From NCBI GenBank assembly GCA_000711775.1, contig ARYC01016998.1:16806-80805 (forward strand): a DNA stretch of 64,000 bases. Direction: 5' to 3'. Positions 22,020-35,052 of the stretch are shown piece by piece (position 1 is the first letter of the stretch; each line of letters starts with the position of its first letter). The translations under genes and the position numbers were made by a program. The DNA comes from Oxytricha trifallax (taxonomy: Eukaryota; Ciliophora; Spirotrichea; Sporadotrichida; Oxytrichidae). The notes beneath the pieces are model-generated. The model saw nothing but the letters and a program-made list of their open reading frames with translations. It ran no database searches and was not told the DNA's origin.

Positions 22020-25000
22020 AAATGGAAGACTAATAGCAATAATAATAATCATCAACTGAATCTACGAAGTAACAATAATGAATGTGAATAAAAGTAAATT
22101 AAGTATCTATAAAAAGATTGTTCATTTAAATTTGCTCGATAATTAAGACACTTAAATGATTAAACTGGTTTTGCATTTGATTTCTTTTTTACTAATTTTT
22201 ACATTATTTTATTAAAAATGGAATCTATAATCAGATATTAATACATACATAAACCTTTTTTTCTTTTCTTTAACCATTAAGCTTGATGAGAGGCAGCATG
22301 CAGTACTTACTTTATTTTTGGTACTATTGGAACGCCTTTAGTGTTGAGTTAGCACGTTTGATTTACAATGCCAAGAGAAGCCTATAATTTTCATAATTTC
22401 CTATTTATTTGTAATTGTCCTTGACTTTGTCATCTTCTTCATCGTTTTCGTATTTACTAAAATCACCTTACATTCGCTTATAAAATATTTTTTTTAAATA
22501 AGTTAAATGATTAATTAGATCCCTAGAATTTAATAAAAATAGAAATTTTATTTAAAATTAGTCTTTTAAAAATAAATCCTTTTTATTTAACAATCATAAT
22601 CTGGCATAATAATAAACTTTTCCAAATAATTTAAAAATGAATTTCTTATAAAAATAATTAATTAATGTAATTGATAGTCTTAGGGGTCTTCAATACCTTG
22701 AAAAAAATTTAAATTTTAATTTGTACAACTTAGAATCAAACTTAAATTTGTGTTGTTTTTTCAATATATATCAAATTTAAGGAGTGATTACAAACTTTAA
22801 TCTTCCGTAAATTAATTAAATTAAAAATAAAAATGTTGACAATTAAAAAAATACAAATATAGTTTAACTTTTTTAAACTATTATACCTTAAATAACTTAT
22901 ATTTACTTATTAGATCTTGAAACACAATATGTCTATCTCTTAATTTTTAAAGGTATAAAAACATGAATCATTAATTAATTCTGCAAGAAAGCTGATTACG
23001 ATTAAATTGATCTCAGAGATAGTTCAATTATTTAATTTAGATAAGAACTACTAAAAGACGTAAATTATAATTCATTTATAATATACGAAGTTATTTTTTC
23101 TTAAATTAATATACAAAATAAAAATGTAAGAAATTTTAGATTTGTTTATTAACAATTAAAATGCTCTTCTAAATACCATAATTACATTTTTTATTGTTTT
23201 AAACATCTTATGGATTGAGTACAATTGCTTGCTAAAGAAAATCTTTTAATTAGAGTTTCAATGTGTAAAAGGACTTGAGTCAAACTTTCAATAGTAAAGA
23301 ATCTAAAATAAATACCGACCAAAAAGAATATTGTTGGTTTTGCATATTTAATTAAAAATATTAAGGGAATATAAATAAAATAATCTTATTTTAGTTATTA
23401 TTAAGTCTTGATAATTATCTAAAATGAATGAGTTAATATTGCTTTTATATATTTAGTAAGTTAATTTAATAGATTTAAAGCATTAAATCTAAAGTTTATA
23501 ATCTAGTAAGAAAATTTGATGAAAAAATTTGATGAAACATTAATTAGTTTTTTGATTATTTTAAGTATTAAACAAATAACATATTCTTACGAATAAAAGA
23601 AAGTATGTAATGTAAAAGTATTATAAGCTCTAAAAATAAGCAAAATTTAATAATAAATCAATACCAAAAATCAAAGAAAATATATTAAAATTTATTTTTA
23701 ATCAAATTTTTCTATAAAAATCATGAAATTATATTTTATTTGTAAATATAAAATTTAATTAGAGGACTTTAAATTATTTTTTATTCATGCATTCATATTT
23801 AAGATAATAGCTTCCAGATTTTCAATGAATTATTTAAAAACAACAATTAAAGTAATTTAGTCTAATTTATGTAAGAAAATTTTTGATTCATTGTTTTTCC
23901 TTAATTGATGAAAGAAATATAATAATGTAATTTAGATTTGTTGGACTAGTAAAATTTAAATGTATTGATTATAAATAATTGATTCAGTAAATGCATGTAT
24001 TTTCAATTATTTCAACGGTCTTAGTCGAATAATTTTTCTAAAATAAAAAAATAATTTTAAATTGAAACTCGGATAATTTGACATGAAGTTTATGTCATAA
24101 AATATAATAAATTACATGAAATATAATAAAATATTAAATAATTTAAAGAATTTTAAGATTAGCTCATATAAGAAAAGTTCATTAGAAATTTTTAAGTAAA
24201 TTATTCAAGAAAAAGCAAATTTGCTAAGATTACATATAATGATTTTAGATAAATTAGTTTTTTGTTTTAAATACGCAATTAAATATTGACGTTGCTAGGA
24301 AATAAAATTTAGACTTAAACAATGAATGATTAAAAACATTTGACTATAGGTTACGAGTCTAATTGAGGTGCTTTACTTGGATCTGGATGTGAAAGAGAGA
24401 TTCAAAAATAATTATAGAGTTAGTGATTCCAAGATTTCGATAGAATACATGTAAATTTGACTTACCAAAATCTGTTTTAAATTTAAAATGGTTTTCCTGA
24501 CATTTGCTGCACTATCATATCGAAATAAATTATCTTACAAAGAACAGCAAGACATTTATAATTTTACATACCGCCTAGAAAATCAAGTAATTCAAGAAAA
24601 ACAATTGATAAATTGTATAAAAGATACGATATATTATTTCGCTTTAAAATGAACTAAGATAGATTTCCAATTTAAAATAAATGGTAGATGAAGTATTAAA
24701 ATTCTCCAATAATTTCCATTTATTGAATGTATGATAGCCCTAATCTTAGAAACAGGGGCATGAATCTGGTAGATTATAATTAAAAAAATTTGAAAATAGA
24801 AATTGCAGCAGAATGTTTTTCGAACCCATTTCTATATATTTATGTAATTTAAGATTTGAGAAATAGAGTATTTTGGATATTATTTAAGAATGTAGTTAAT
24901 TGTAAATTACTCTCCGATTTTCTTCAAAATAACATAAAATTAAAATATAGATTATTTTAGTATTAAGAAAAATTTTAGAGAAAATAAAATTCTCTTCATT

Positions 25001-25970
25001 TGGTATGATTTTGCTTTATTTCAAATATTTATATTAATATAAAATAAAACATTAATTACTAATAATAATAATAAATAATCAGGCAATTTCATTAAATTTA
25101 TTGCAATTTTATACAAATAATAGATTTATATTTTATTTTAATAAAGTTTTTGTAAGTTTAATTGATTATAATATTCTCAATTTCTTAATCTTTATAATTA
25201 TAGGATTATCATTTTGATTTAAGATAGTATTCTTTTTTTTAATTAATTATGAATAACAAACTTAAAAGTCTGGAAGTTTAAACAAAAAATCTTCAAGCTT
25301 CATTAATTTACTAGATTACTATTGTAATGAAAGAAAAAATTAAAAAGTCTTCTATTTTTTTGTATTAAATACTTTATAATTAATTAAATGATATTAAATA
25401 TGAAAAAATTTATAACAAAACTAATTATAGTGGTTATTTACCTGCATGAAATTATAATGACAATCATATTAAAAAATCAAACAAATAATGTAATTTAAAG
25501 AAAAAGTATTTAATCTTGTTAATTAATACTTATGATAAAGTAAATTAAAATAATTACAGTTTGAATACACAAATTCAAACTGATAATTAGGAATTTTTAA
25601 AGCCTATTTTGTTTAATATTTATATCTATCTTACACATCAACCTCGGTATGTATCATTGCCTTTTATATTAGTTTTTGCTATTTCCTGGAATCATTTTTG
25701 ATTCTCAGCTATTTCACTTTTATAATTCAAAAAAATTTATGTTAAAATTCAATGTACAAATAATTTATTTATGTACAGCAACTTTATTTATAGCTCAAAA
25801 GGTGTAGATTGTATAGATATAGATTTAGTTATTTAAATTCTTATAAATATATATTAAACTAATACTTAATAGCTTGATTCATTAAAAATATAAATTAATC
25901 TATAAATTCTTAATTTGTTTAGATTTACCCAAAATTTACATGTGGAAATTAACTTAGCTTTTTATTGGAA
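22020..25970. other. Mostly AT-rich DNA; one weak ORF near 24.4-24.8 kb
   Basis: No supported gene. Near 24361-24780 the DNA is slightly GC-richer. A frame from ATG 24488 (MVFLTFAALSYRNK) carries several in-frame TGA codons and may be a relic. A GLGSGC-like segment just upstream is too weak to call a kinase loop. Confidence 0.4.
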
Positions 25971-25974
25971 TGAT

Positions 25975-26395
25975 ATTGTAGGAATACATTCGATTTGGGA
26001 AAATGAATTTAAATTAAATTAATTAAATATTAAAATCATGGCAGTTATCAAAACCAAAGTGACACAAAATTCAAAAATAAATGGATTCTACGGTAGATCC
26101 CGCAATTTTAGCTGGACTTTATTATTGGCAATATTCCTGAATCATACCAGGAAGCGAGATATTTTGATTTTGAGCTAACTCCCAAAAATAGTATAATGGG
26201 TTTTTCTCGCTTGAGCGATGAGATGAATTCATTATAGCAATAACAACCACCGTCTCATTTTTAATGCGCTATCCAGAGAGTAAAATATTATTGTCAGGGT
26301 TTGCAGACATTTTCCAAAAATATAACTGAAGATAATTAATAATTAATTAATTTTAATTTTAATTCATTTTCCCAAATCGAATGTATTCCTACAAT
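25975..26395. mobile_element. Non-autonomous element with Rep-family ends
   Basis: A 421-bp unit with inverted arms of about 60 bases starting ATTGTAGGAATACATTCG. The first 31 bases match the end of Rep element 2 (ATTGCTAAAATACATTTG...) at about 23 positions without gaps, including GGGAAA near base 22. No gene inside. Likely a deletion derivative mobilised by a Rep-type element. Confidence 0.65.
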
Positions 26396-26399
26396 AATT

Positions 26400-26985
26400 A
26401 ATTATATTAAAGTAAAGATTCATAATTTTAAATAAGTTTTTACTATGTTGTTTATATTCATATTTTAATAAATTTATTTTTTAATTAAATAACAGAGGCA
26501 AGTTAACAGATGGATGGCAGATGTCCAAAATGAAAGTAGCCAAGTTTAAAAGCCAGACTCTCAGCAAATATTTTCGAATGATGACTAAAACTTTCTGCCT
26601 CTACTCTTTGTAGCATTTGCAGAATTATATTTTGTATCGTAAATAAAATTTAATTTAATTGAATTCTTAAATCAATCACAATATATTAAGCAGGATTAAT
26701 TTATCGGCAGCCATGTGAACTTTAATCATGAAGTGTATTAACTAAATTTGAGCATTTGTAATTTATTTTATATTTATTTTAGTTTCGTCAATAAATATAA
26801 GAGTATTTCAAGATTTTAGCTTATATCGACTTGCTCATAAGATGATGAGTTTAAATATTTAGTTATAAATTAATCCTAAATTATTCTATTGTCTAATAGT
26901 TTATATTAAAAATATTCAAAATTTAAAGCATTGGAGATTAACTTATTGCAATTGACTATGGAAAGTATTTTATTAAAGGAATTGG
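26400..26985. other. AT-rich DNA, no gene seen
   Basis: Nothing supported. Confidence 0.5.
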
Positions 26986-27737
26986 TAATATAATTTATCC
27001 CCATGATTCAAAAATTAAAAAAAATAAGATGATTGTATTAATCTTAATATAAAAAAAATATATATTAGATTTAGACTAATTAGTCATGACTAAAGTCATT
27101 TTTATTAAAATTGTGGTTTATTCATAATATTAATTTGGAAAAGTTTGTAGGTTTGTTTTGAGTGTTATACTCTCTACAAAATTAAAAATTAAATTAATGC
27201 ATATTTATATGTTTATGCTTATTAATAATATATGAGTAAATTATTTTTAAAGACTAATTTAATATTAAGACTAGACTATAGTCATATTTTAGGACTAGCA
27301 TATGCTTATATATAAACAAATCCATTTTATTATGTGCGCGGTTAATTATCCGCTCTAATTTCATATGTAACTTTTGGGATTTAATTATATTTATCTATAT
27401 ATGATTTATTAAGCGCGGATATCTACCTTAATAATACTAAGATTGAATCATAAATTTTAGTTAGTCATATTGTTTGAGTTATTCTTATTATCTATTAGGG
27501 GTAGCATTTTTAAATGATGACTACATATGTTAGTCATGCTAGCCATGTGACCATATGACTACTATGACAAGTGGGTACCTTCAAGAGAGTCTAGTCTGAC
27601 TAAATCTACTTGATCTAGGAGGTCTTAAATTTCTGCTAGAGATAGCCATGACTATGAGTCCTGAGTCATAAAGAACGCTTGAATGATCTTTTTTATATAC
27701 TAGTCTTCGTTTGGACTATAGTGAATGATCTCACAAA

Positions 27738-28664
27738 TCACGACTAGCTTATCTTGAAACTAGATATTGACGTAATATTTCCTGTTATATAGGAGTGCAC
27801 TATAATAGAAGACACGCTGTAAGCATCGATCATAGAATTCCCCAAAGCAAACTCTCCGCTGATAGGAGTGTAAAGTTTCGAGGAGGTATAGGACTTCAAC
27901 TTTAGGTTAGTCATAACACTAGCGTGCTAAAAGTTCACAATCCTTAAATCCTCAGAGTCTGGGGCCACGACAACGTTCACAAGATTCAATCTCCTGTTGA
28001 CATATCCAAGACTTTGAATGTCCTGAAAACCCTATAATAACTGTTGTAAGAATGACTAGGTCAACACAGGATCAATTTATATTCTCTGGTAGTCACCAAA
28101 GTTGTGCGGATAGAACGGATAGACTAGTCGAATATGACCAGGGCCTATGACCAGGTACTTGAGGCCGATCACATTCTTCAACATCTTTTGAACTGCGACC
28201 TAGGAAATAGAATACTCATTGCTGAGCTTGATCTGTTGTCCTGCTTGTGAAGGAATTATATCTCGGTACAGAGGCTGAAGGATTTTCCTTTATAGCAAAG
28301 AGTAGCATAGTGATGCATCCCCATATCAGCGACTGGGCTTCGCTTATCAACAAGTTATCGTATTGAGGCGTAGAGAGGAATCATAAAGTGTCGATTGATC
28401 TCAAAGTGTTTAAAGTAGTCGAAATTATGTTGACCAACATCCCTATCATCCACACGATTTAAATTTTAGGATTATGATTATTGTAAAATATTACTACTGG
28501 TAGGATTAAGCTCATCGTCAGGTATGACTAAAGTCACAGATGACTAAGCTTGAGAAGGTAGTCCTACTTAGTCATTGTAATTATCGCTCTCAGATGAGAG
28601 GCTAGAAAGAGAAGCCTTTCTCGATTAAGCAGCCGAGCAGTTTTATTTTGCTTTTTGTCCTCAT
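27738..28664 (-). pseudogene. Pseudokinase-like transposon gene, broken into frames
   Basis: ATG 28664 on the minus strand starts MRTKSKIKLL. The reading then moves through at least three frames, the longest ending at TGA 27740-27738 (more than 190 codons without TGA). That part has the order of a protein-kinase fold: VAVQKMLK (beta3-like), LVYPF (hinge-like), then YVNRRLNLVNVVV where kinases have HRDxKxxN, LRIVNF where they have DFG, and YTPISGEF...IDAYSV where they have the APE and DxWS region. The catalytic Asp residues are absent, so activity is not expected. A second C-lobe-like piece (SLIWGCITMLLFAIKENP) lies just upstream in another frame. TBEs encode a zinc-finger/kinase protein. A second copy is at 38192-39019. 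Fold assignment is by eye. Confidence 0.5.
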
Positions 28665-29321
28665 AGGCTTATTAATTAGTAAGTGAATTTCAATATTTGG
28701 CATGCCTGTTTAAGTTGCTTTTGTTTGCAAACAATCTCTGACATTTATTACAGTAGTGCTTAGTCTCAATATTCTTTTAAACCATTTTATCACTTTAATG
28801 AATATCCATTAAACTTCTTAAACTTACTTATATTAATAAACTACCTGTTTATAATATTTAGAAACAAAAAACAACCACAAAAACTGATTGTAATGACCCT
28901 TTCTCTAAGCGTTGCAAGTGTAACCTCTTCAGCACTTTATTTATATGCAAACATTTTAAATCCACTTGTTAAATATCTAAGCAAATAATTAATTAAATAA
29001 TTAATATGACCTCAAATTAAATTAAAATAGCCTAGTTTAGTATTTATTTAATCAAATCATAATATATATTAATCATCATAAATAATAAGTCAGTCTAAAT
29101 TTTTTAGAAATCATATTAATCTTGAACAAGCCTTCTTCCACCAAAACAAACCCATGAACCTAATTTAACTTAAAGTATGTAGAATGAGTTTAACAACAAT
29201 AATTTTCTAATAAAAAATAATTATTACTTCCTATTATTAACATTCAAATCATAAGAAATAAGTTGTATTACTCCTCTATTTAAATTAAACTTAAGGACTA
29301 GTCAATAATTAAATTTATAGA

Positions 29322-30115
29322 ATGGAGGACTATATTCTTGAAAAGAGACTCGTGAAAAGTGAAGAACTTCTCTAAAGATTTAGATCGAAGAATGATAGAT
29401 ATCGCTACATGACTTAACATCGTCAGATATTTTGCCTAGTAATTTATTCATTTTATAGTCAACTTGTTTTTCCCAAATTACCAGTCAACAGAATCGCGTT
29501 CTTAAGATCAATACCAAATGGGCAAAAAAGCACTGAAGCAAGAATAGATTCACAGCATGCATGTTCCGTTTTACCAAGAGCTCTCAATAAAAATTTGTAC
29601 CAAGATGCAACATCAGATGACCCAGTCTCCTAGTTTCTTCCTTCCTATGATCAAAATTCGGGGCAACTACCTGAGAGAGGCTTTTACTTCTCAATCCTTG
29701 GCACAGTAAAACCGGACTACCTAAAGGGAGTCGTGGAACATGCACATAAGTTGCTCTATAACGAGGGAGCCCAGTAATCGGAACAAACCGGAATAGAAGT
29801 TACTCCTGAGTGGTTCGAGGATCTTCTCAAGCACCCCTTTGTTTCAAGTAAGATTTGTTGAGATTAACAATTAGGGAAACCTGGAAAAGCAATATTCTTG
29901 ATGAAGCAGAGGTCAAACTAGGCAGATAGAAATCCTAAAATAAGTCATTTGAAATAGCGTCAAGACTAATAGGAGTTATGAGATCACTTTTGCAGAGTCA
30001 GGATGAGAACAAGATTAATACAAAGAGGAAGAGATTAGCGGATGGAACACTGCAGATAATCAATATTTAAAAGAGGACTCCAAGAAAGTAGAATCAAGAG
30101 ATTATGATTTAATGA
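29322..30115 (+). CDS. Small TBE-type ORF, copy B, with a 27-nt intron
   Basis: ATG 29322 opens 175 codons without TGA (MEDYILEKRLVKSEELLQRF..., later GTVKPDYLKGVVEHAHKLL and TPEWFEDLLKHPFVS). A GTAAGA...AATTAG interval at 29848-29874 interrupts a codon after its first base and contains an in-frame TGA. Splicing it leads to KPGKAIFLMKQRSN, which aligns gap-free with the same stretch of copy A after its 24-nt interval. Further on the sensible reading moves one frame back and runs to TGA 30113-30115 (LADGTLQIINIQKRTP). A 29-nt GTC...TAG interval at 29944-29972 could account for this, less surely. The basic C terminus suggests nucleic-acid binding, but I do not recognise a domain. It lies between the pseudokinase and transposase genes and is the best-preserved gene of this family here. 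Confidence 0.65.
29848..29874 (+). other. Candidate 27-nt spliceosomal intron
   Basis: It starts GTAAGA, ends CAATTAG and holds a TGA in the unspliced frame. Position and phase match the 24-nt interval in copy A at 8845-8868. Confidence 0.6.
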
Positions 30116-30129
30116 TTAGGTATAGAATA

Positions 30130-30971
30130 GTTATTATGAACTAAGGATTTCTTATATCCCTTAATACACTTAATTAATTATAATCATTTAATCAACTTAC
30201 TCGATTGAGGTTCTTATACATTATTTCACCCTTGGTCTTTGATTCCCATTCAGTTTTCTAAGCATTTCTTTCTTACAAATCTGCTTAACTGTGTAAAATT
30301 AGCTTCTTTCAATCCCGTTATATTGAGGAGAATATAGCACACTGAAGATTGGAGAAATCATTAAATCATTCATGCAATCACGGGTGATCTAACTTCGGTG
30401 CACTGAGAGATTATCCATAAAAACAGCAAGTTTTTGATGTGGGAATTTCTATCGGAGCTGTTAAATACTAGACAAACTCAGGATCTCTCACAGACCGTTT
30501 GAATATTCTGTAATGCACCAATCCTTTCTCGCTAGACACTCCAGCTAGTAATGCATAGGTAGTGATTTCAGACTTTCGATCTTAGAGAAAAGGGCGAGAA
30601 TAAGGCTTAGCCCATGATCGACTAAGCTGAGTCGCAGGTGAAAAGATGGCCTCATCAACGAAGTTAACTTTTGCACTATGCTCGAATTCTCTGAGGAAAG
30701 CTGCTCTCATTACAATCTTTAAGCGGTAATTTTCTAAATTGGGATCGAATCACTTCTCTTAACTAACTTGATAGTCTTAAATCTGATCCCCTGGCTTTTA
30801 TATAGTCTTTGCAAAGTTGAAGGATTAATCTATGATTCTGGGTACAATCTGTGAAACATTACTAATCGTTCTCTCAGAGAGAGCACAACCCAATGCTGAA
30901 GTGTGTCTGTTCTGATTAGATACTCGATCTGATCTAGACTAAGAGTGCGAAATCTGGATTGGGCTAGTCAT
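30130..30971 (-). pseudogene. Tc1/mariner-IS630-type DDE transposase, nearly intact
   Basis: ATG 30971 begins a frame with an HTH-like segment (ALSERTISNVSQIV). One in-frame TGA (30752-30750) is followed in the same frame by FDPNLENYRLK, then NFVDEAIFSPATQLSRSWA, the first catalytic block with its typical downstream Trp, and EITTYALLAGVSSEKGL. After a T run near 30420 the frame shifts by one and continues with FMDNLSVHRS (second Asp, D-N) and YSPQYNGIERSQFYTVK (third block, NxIE). All three catalytic acids are present, so only one TGA and one frameshift separate it from an open gene. The C terminus is not fixed: no TGA follows before the convergent small ORF ends at 30115. Confidence 0.8.
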
Positions 30972-31379
30972 CTTTAGTTAGTCATGAATGATATGCTTGA
31001 TGACTATAGTCTTTGGATAGTCCTTGGAGTTATTCCTAAAAACTTAACTAGCAAATTTTTGATCCCAGAATCTTTGAATGCCACCCTCGAGCTCTTCAAT
31101 TCAATCATTAGCTTTTAAATGAAGTCTTTCGCTATTTAAAGATTGATCTTCATGAATTAGGTTGAAAAACATTATATTGGTTAAGAAATATTTGATGACT
31201 AACCTGTGGTTGTTGAAATCTTTGAATATAGGCCTTGTCCTTATTAATAAATAAAAATAATTGAAACTATTAATAATTAAAGCTTGAGAATGCTGTTCAT
31301 TTATCTATAATTAAAATTTAACCTAAAATCTTACAATTTTTGAATCTTTGGGAATCGTGGCGACTATAGTTACGAAAAC

Positions 31380-34300
31380 ATAAGAACATTAAACATGTGT
31401 CTACTATAATATTCAAAATTATCGACATTTTATTATTCGAAGACCTATTTATCACATATTTAAGCCTTTTAATCAAATTTAATTAAAGGAGCAATTTAAA
31501 CTTGAATATTAAAGCATTTAATAAAAACTTGTAAATCTTTTTCCATCAATAGGATTAAAATAAATATCATTTGTAGAACAAGAAAGGTTTATAATAATGT
31601 TTAAAAAGGCAAAACGCCATATTTAAATAGCTATACATGATTAAAAATAAATTTATAAACAAATAAGTTATATTTACTCAAATCAAATGGATATTTATAT
31701 AAAAGCATAAAATTATTTATCTTACCTAGTTTAAATAGTATATTTGGAAATAATATTATAATATTTATTATTAATATGTTTTGAATTTATTCCTAATATA
31801 AATTGATTAATAATAACAAAAATAGTATTATATTTCTATAAAAAGAGTTAGTCGCTGCATTAAATTAAATAATTATATAAAATACCATAAAAATATTGGC
31901 ACCACAAAAATTCGCAAAAAGTTTTATCCGATTTTTTCTCCATTAATACGTATTTACTTATTTATAATTTTAAAAATCTGAAATACGTAAAATTGAATTT
32001 CAACAAGTTGTAAGGTTTATCTTAGAATTTATCTTATTTAGTATCTTAAAAAAAATTTTTAATCATAAAAATTTAGAAGAAAATACATCTTGATTAGAAT
32101 CTATAAATGTTAAAAATTACTTAAAGTGTTGTACCAAAATAACATTTATTAGTCTTAAATAGAATATGCAATAAGAGAAACTGCATTATTCTTGTTTTAG
32201 AGTAGTATCACGGGATATTGAGTTGACTTTCCTTTTTAAATGTTTCTATAATTAAATTGTTTTAAATAATACAAATAAAATAAATATAATAATATTTTTT
32301 GAAATTTTTTCTGTCATAAATGTCTTTATACTCGTGTAACCTAAGACGCCAAGAAGATTCCCACAAAAAAATGCCTCTTAGGTTGATATGTATCCTGGCT
32401 GCGTGGTATAAATTTGGTTAGTATAATACTTAAGATACGACTATATCTTTTTTTTATAATTAAAATAATTAGTTCTATATAGACAGACTTACTATAATTA
32501 GGTGGTCTTAATGAGAATGATAAATCTGTATAAAAAATAACATTTTATTAAAATTATCCTCGTCTTCTCCTTTCAATGAAACTTTTATGAAATATTATTA
32601 TAAAAATTTGAGAAATAATTATAAATATTGTGACTTTATGGTCCCTTTAAATAGCATTCCAATCTATGGCATTATGAAATCTTAAGCCACTATAGAATAT
32701 AAATGAGTTGGCTAAGAATGCTTCTTGAATTAAATAATAATAAATTAATTTTAAAATTATTTATTGGAGAGTACATGCATTCATATCTTGAACCAAAATA
32801 ATTTAAGTTTTTGTGCGTTTTTATTTTAATAAATATTATTTTTTAAGCTGGCTTTAACTTCTGCCTACCTAAAGACCCACTGGTGCTTCTAATAAATAGT
32901 TGCTGTTTCTCAAGAATTATAGTTTACAAGATCCTCGGAGTGTCTCCATAAATGTGAAAATAAAATTTATTTTATAGATTTAATTAAAACATTTATAATT
33001 CAAGTTTAAGATTTCATCAACTTATATATCGCCTCTCACTTATATTTTTGCTTATTTTGCAAAATATATTTTAAATATATTTGCATATCAATTAAAACTG
33101 TTTATAAATAAATTAGGCATTAGGGGGTCTATTAGCTCTCTATCTCAAACGACACAATAATAATTAAAGATTATAAATATAAATTAAAATCTTGCCGAAT
33201 TTATTCTTACCGTTTTAAGTCTTTATTTATTTTTAATGATTAAAAAATATAATTCTTATAAGTCATAAAACATAATATTATAAATATTTATATATAAAAA
33301 TCATTTTTTATTTTAAATGTAAAGCAAGACATTTCAGTTGCATATTCGGATCAGCAATTTTTTTCTCAATAAATATATTAATAATTAAATATATAATCAT
33401 TAATATTATTTAAGAAAATTTTTAAGGTCAGCGCTATTTACACCGAAAGGAAAATGTATTACTAATACTTTGGTAAAGTTGTATTTAATATCTTTTTATT
33501 AAATTGCAATGTAAACCTTTGAGGTCATGTATTAGTTTAAAAATATTTAGATTTATTTTAGATAGATTTATTAAGATAAGCCCGATTTTAGAGATGATGA
33601 TTTCTAAAATTTTGTTATGATTTTTGTATTTTAGCATTTGAAACCTGTGTTAACAGCATAACAAGAATCTCTTTTTAATATTTATTATTATCCACTCTAG
33701 AAATTATAAATAAAAATATATAAATTATTAATACACTTTGTACGAGAAATTTATTAACTCAGTACTAATAAATAAATACGTTTTATAAAGTATATTTGCT
33801 ACACTCATTTTCATTATTTGCATTTATTTAAGCAGATTCACGAATTTTATTGGATTTTTTATTTAGAGTAGTGTATAAATCCGTAGTATTGTGACTTATG
33901 AGTTCTGATATTGAGGCAGAGTATATTAAATTAATTAAAATAAAATAAAAAAGCATAATTTAAAAATAATTTATATAGTTCATGTTCCCCGTTACTAATT
34001 TATTTACTTCATTTATTAGTTACTATCGATTATAATTTTAACAGGCACATATTATATTTATTATTCAGGCATATTAGAAATTAAAGCATTTTATATTTAT
34101 CAAATAAATGAAATAAAATGCTTTATTTTTACGTTTTTCATATTTTAAAATTACTTAAAAAAACACGTATTAACGGAAAATAGAAAATTGGATAATATTT
34201 TTTTGCTTGTTTTTAGGGGCCAAAATATTCAACTTAACATTTAAATTTCCAGTGAATCTTGGAAACGTTGAACCAAATCCTTAACGAACATTAAAAATTT

Positions 34301-34635
34301 TAATATCCCCTTAATTAAATGCTTAATGACTTGATTTGTAATGTAGAATCAGGGTCATATTAGGGTTAGTAGTAAATCTTTTTATAATTAAAAATATTTA
34401 GATTTAACTCTAAACTTTTGTATAGTGCGAGTATTAATGAAGACAACAACTTAAACATAAGCGATATCAAAATTATACATTTTTAGCAAAATTTTTACAC
34501 AAGTTTGCCTAAACAGTAAGGCATCACAGCTTTTTATCTGTTAATCATTATAATTATTGTTTTTGGAAATATGTCACAAGAAAATAAAGTACTCTCAAGA
34601 CTTTACTGTTTATATTTAAGATTTTAAAATTAATA
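31380..34635. other. AT-rich desert
   Basis: No supported gene over 3.2 kb. Slightly GC-richer patches near 32340-32420 and 32850-32960 have no clear coding character. Confidence 0.5.
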
Positions 34636-34637
34636 AT

Positions 34638-34985
34638 ATTTGCTAAAATACATTTGAATCGGGAAATTGTCAAAATTAAAATATAACTGTAAGCGTAATT
34701 AATATCAACTGCCATGTTTTTGATTAGTCTATACTATTAATTTGGATTACTTTTATTAAAATTTGATTCAGTTAAACTGGATTATTGGATCATTGGATCA
34801 CAAAATGTAGTATAAACTGTCCTATAAAAAGATGATTTAACTAGATTAGATTACTCAAAATTGGATCATTGGATCACAAAAACAAGGAATAAACCAATGA
34901 TCTAATAATCCAATGTACCAATGTGCCGTTTTAATAAAACAGATTTAATCTGAGGCGAATTGGATCACTTTATCAGGAGACAAGA
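34638..34985 (+). repeat. Left ITR of Rep element 2
   Basis: Inverted copy of 36478-36822; contains TTGGATCATTGGATCACAAA twice with small variations. Confidence 0.85.
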
Positions 34986-35052
34986 ATATGTATTAGAAGT
35001 AGTTATTATTAATCATAATAATTAAGCAATTTATATAGTAGATTTAGAAGCC

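Larger units (their letters stand above)
26995..31375. mobile_element. TBE-like DNA transposon relic B
   Basis: About 4.4 kb holding three genes: pseudokinase-like (-), small ORF with tiny intron (+), and Tc1/IS630-type transposase (-). Both outer zones are studded with GACTA/TAGTC words, often as TAGTCATGAC-like palindromes (for example 27073-27095, 27519-27560, 28519-28577, 30963-31020). These resemble the subterminal transposase-binding repeats of other DNA transposons. Weak inverted similarity at the edges (GATTCAAAAATT near 27005 and, inverted, near 31345) suggests the ends. Exact termini and a target duplication are not resolved. Confidence 0.6.

Noticed and set aside
26995..31375. Classic TBE telomere-like termini (C4A4)
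   Set aside because: No CCCCAAAA-type sequence was found at either edge of any of the transposon relics.
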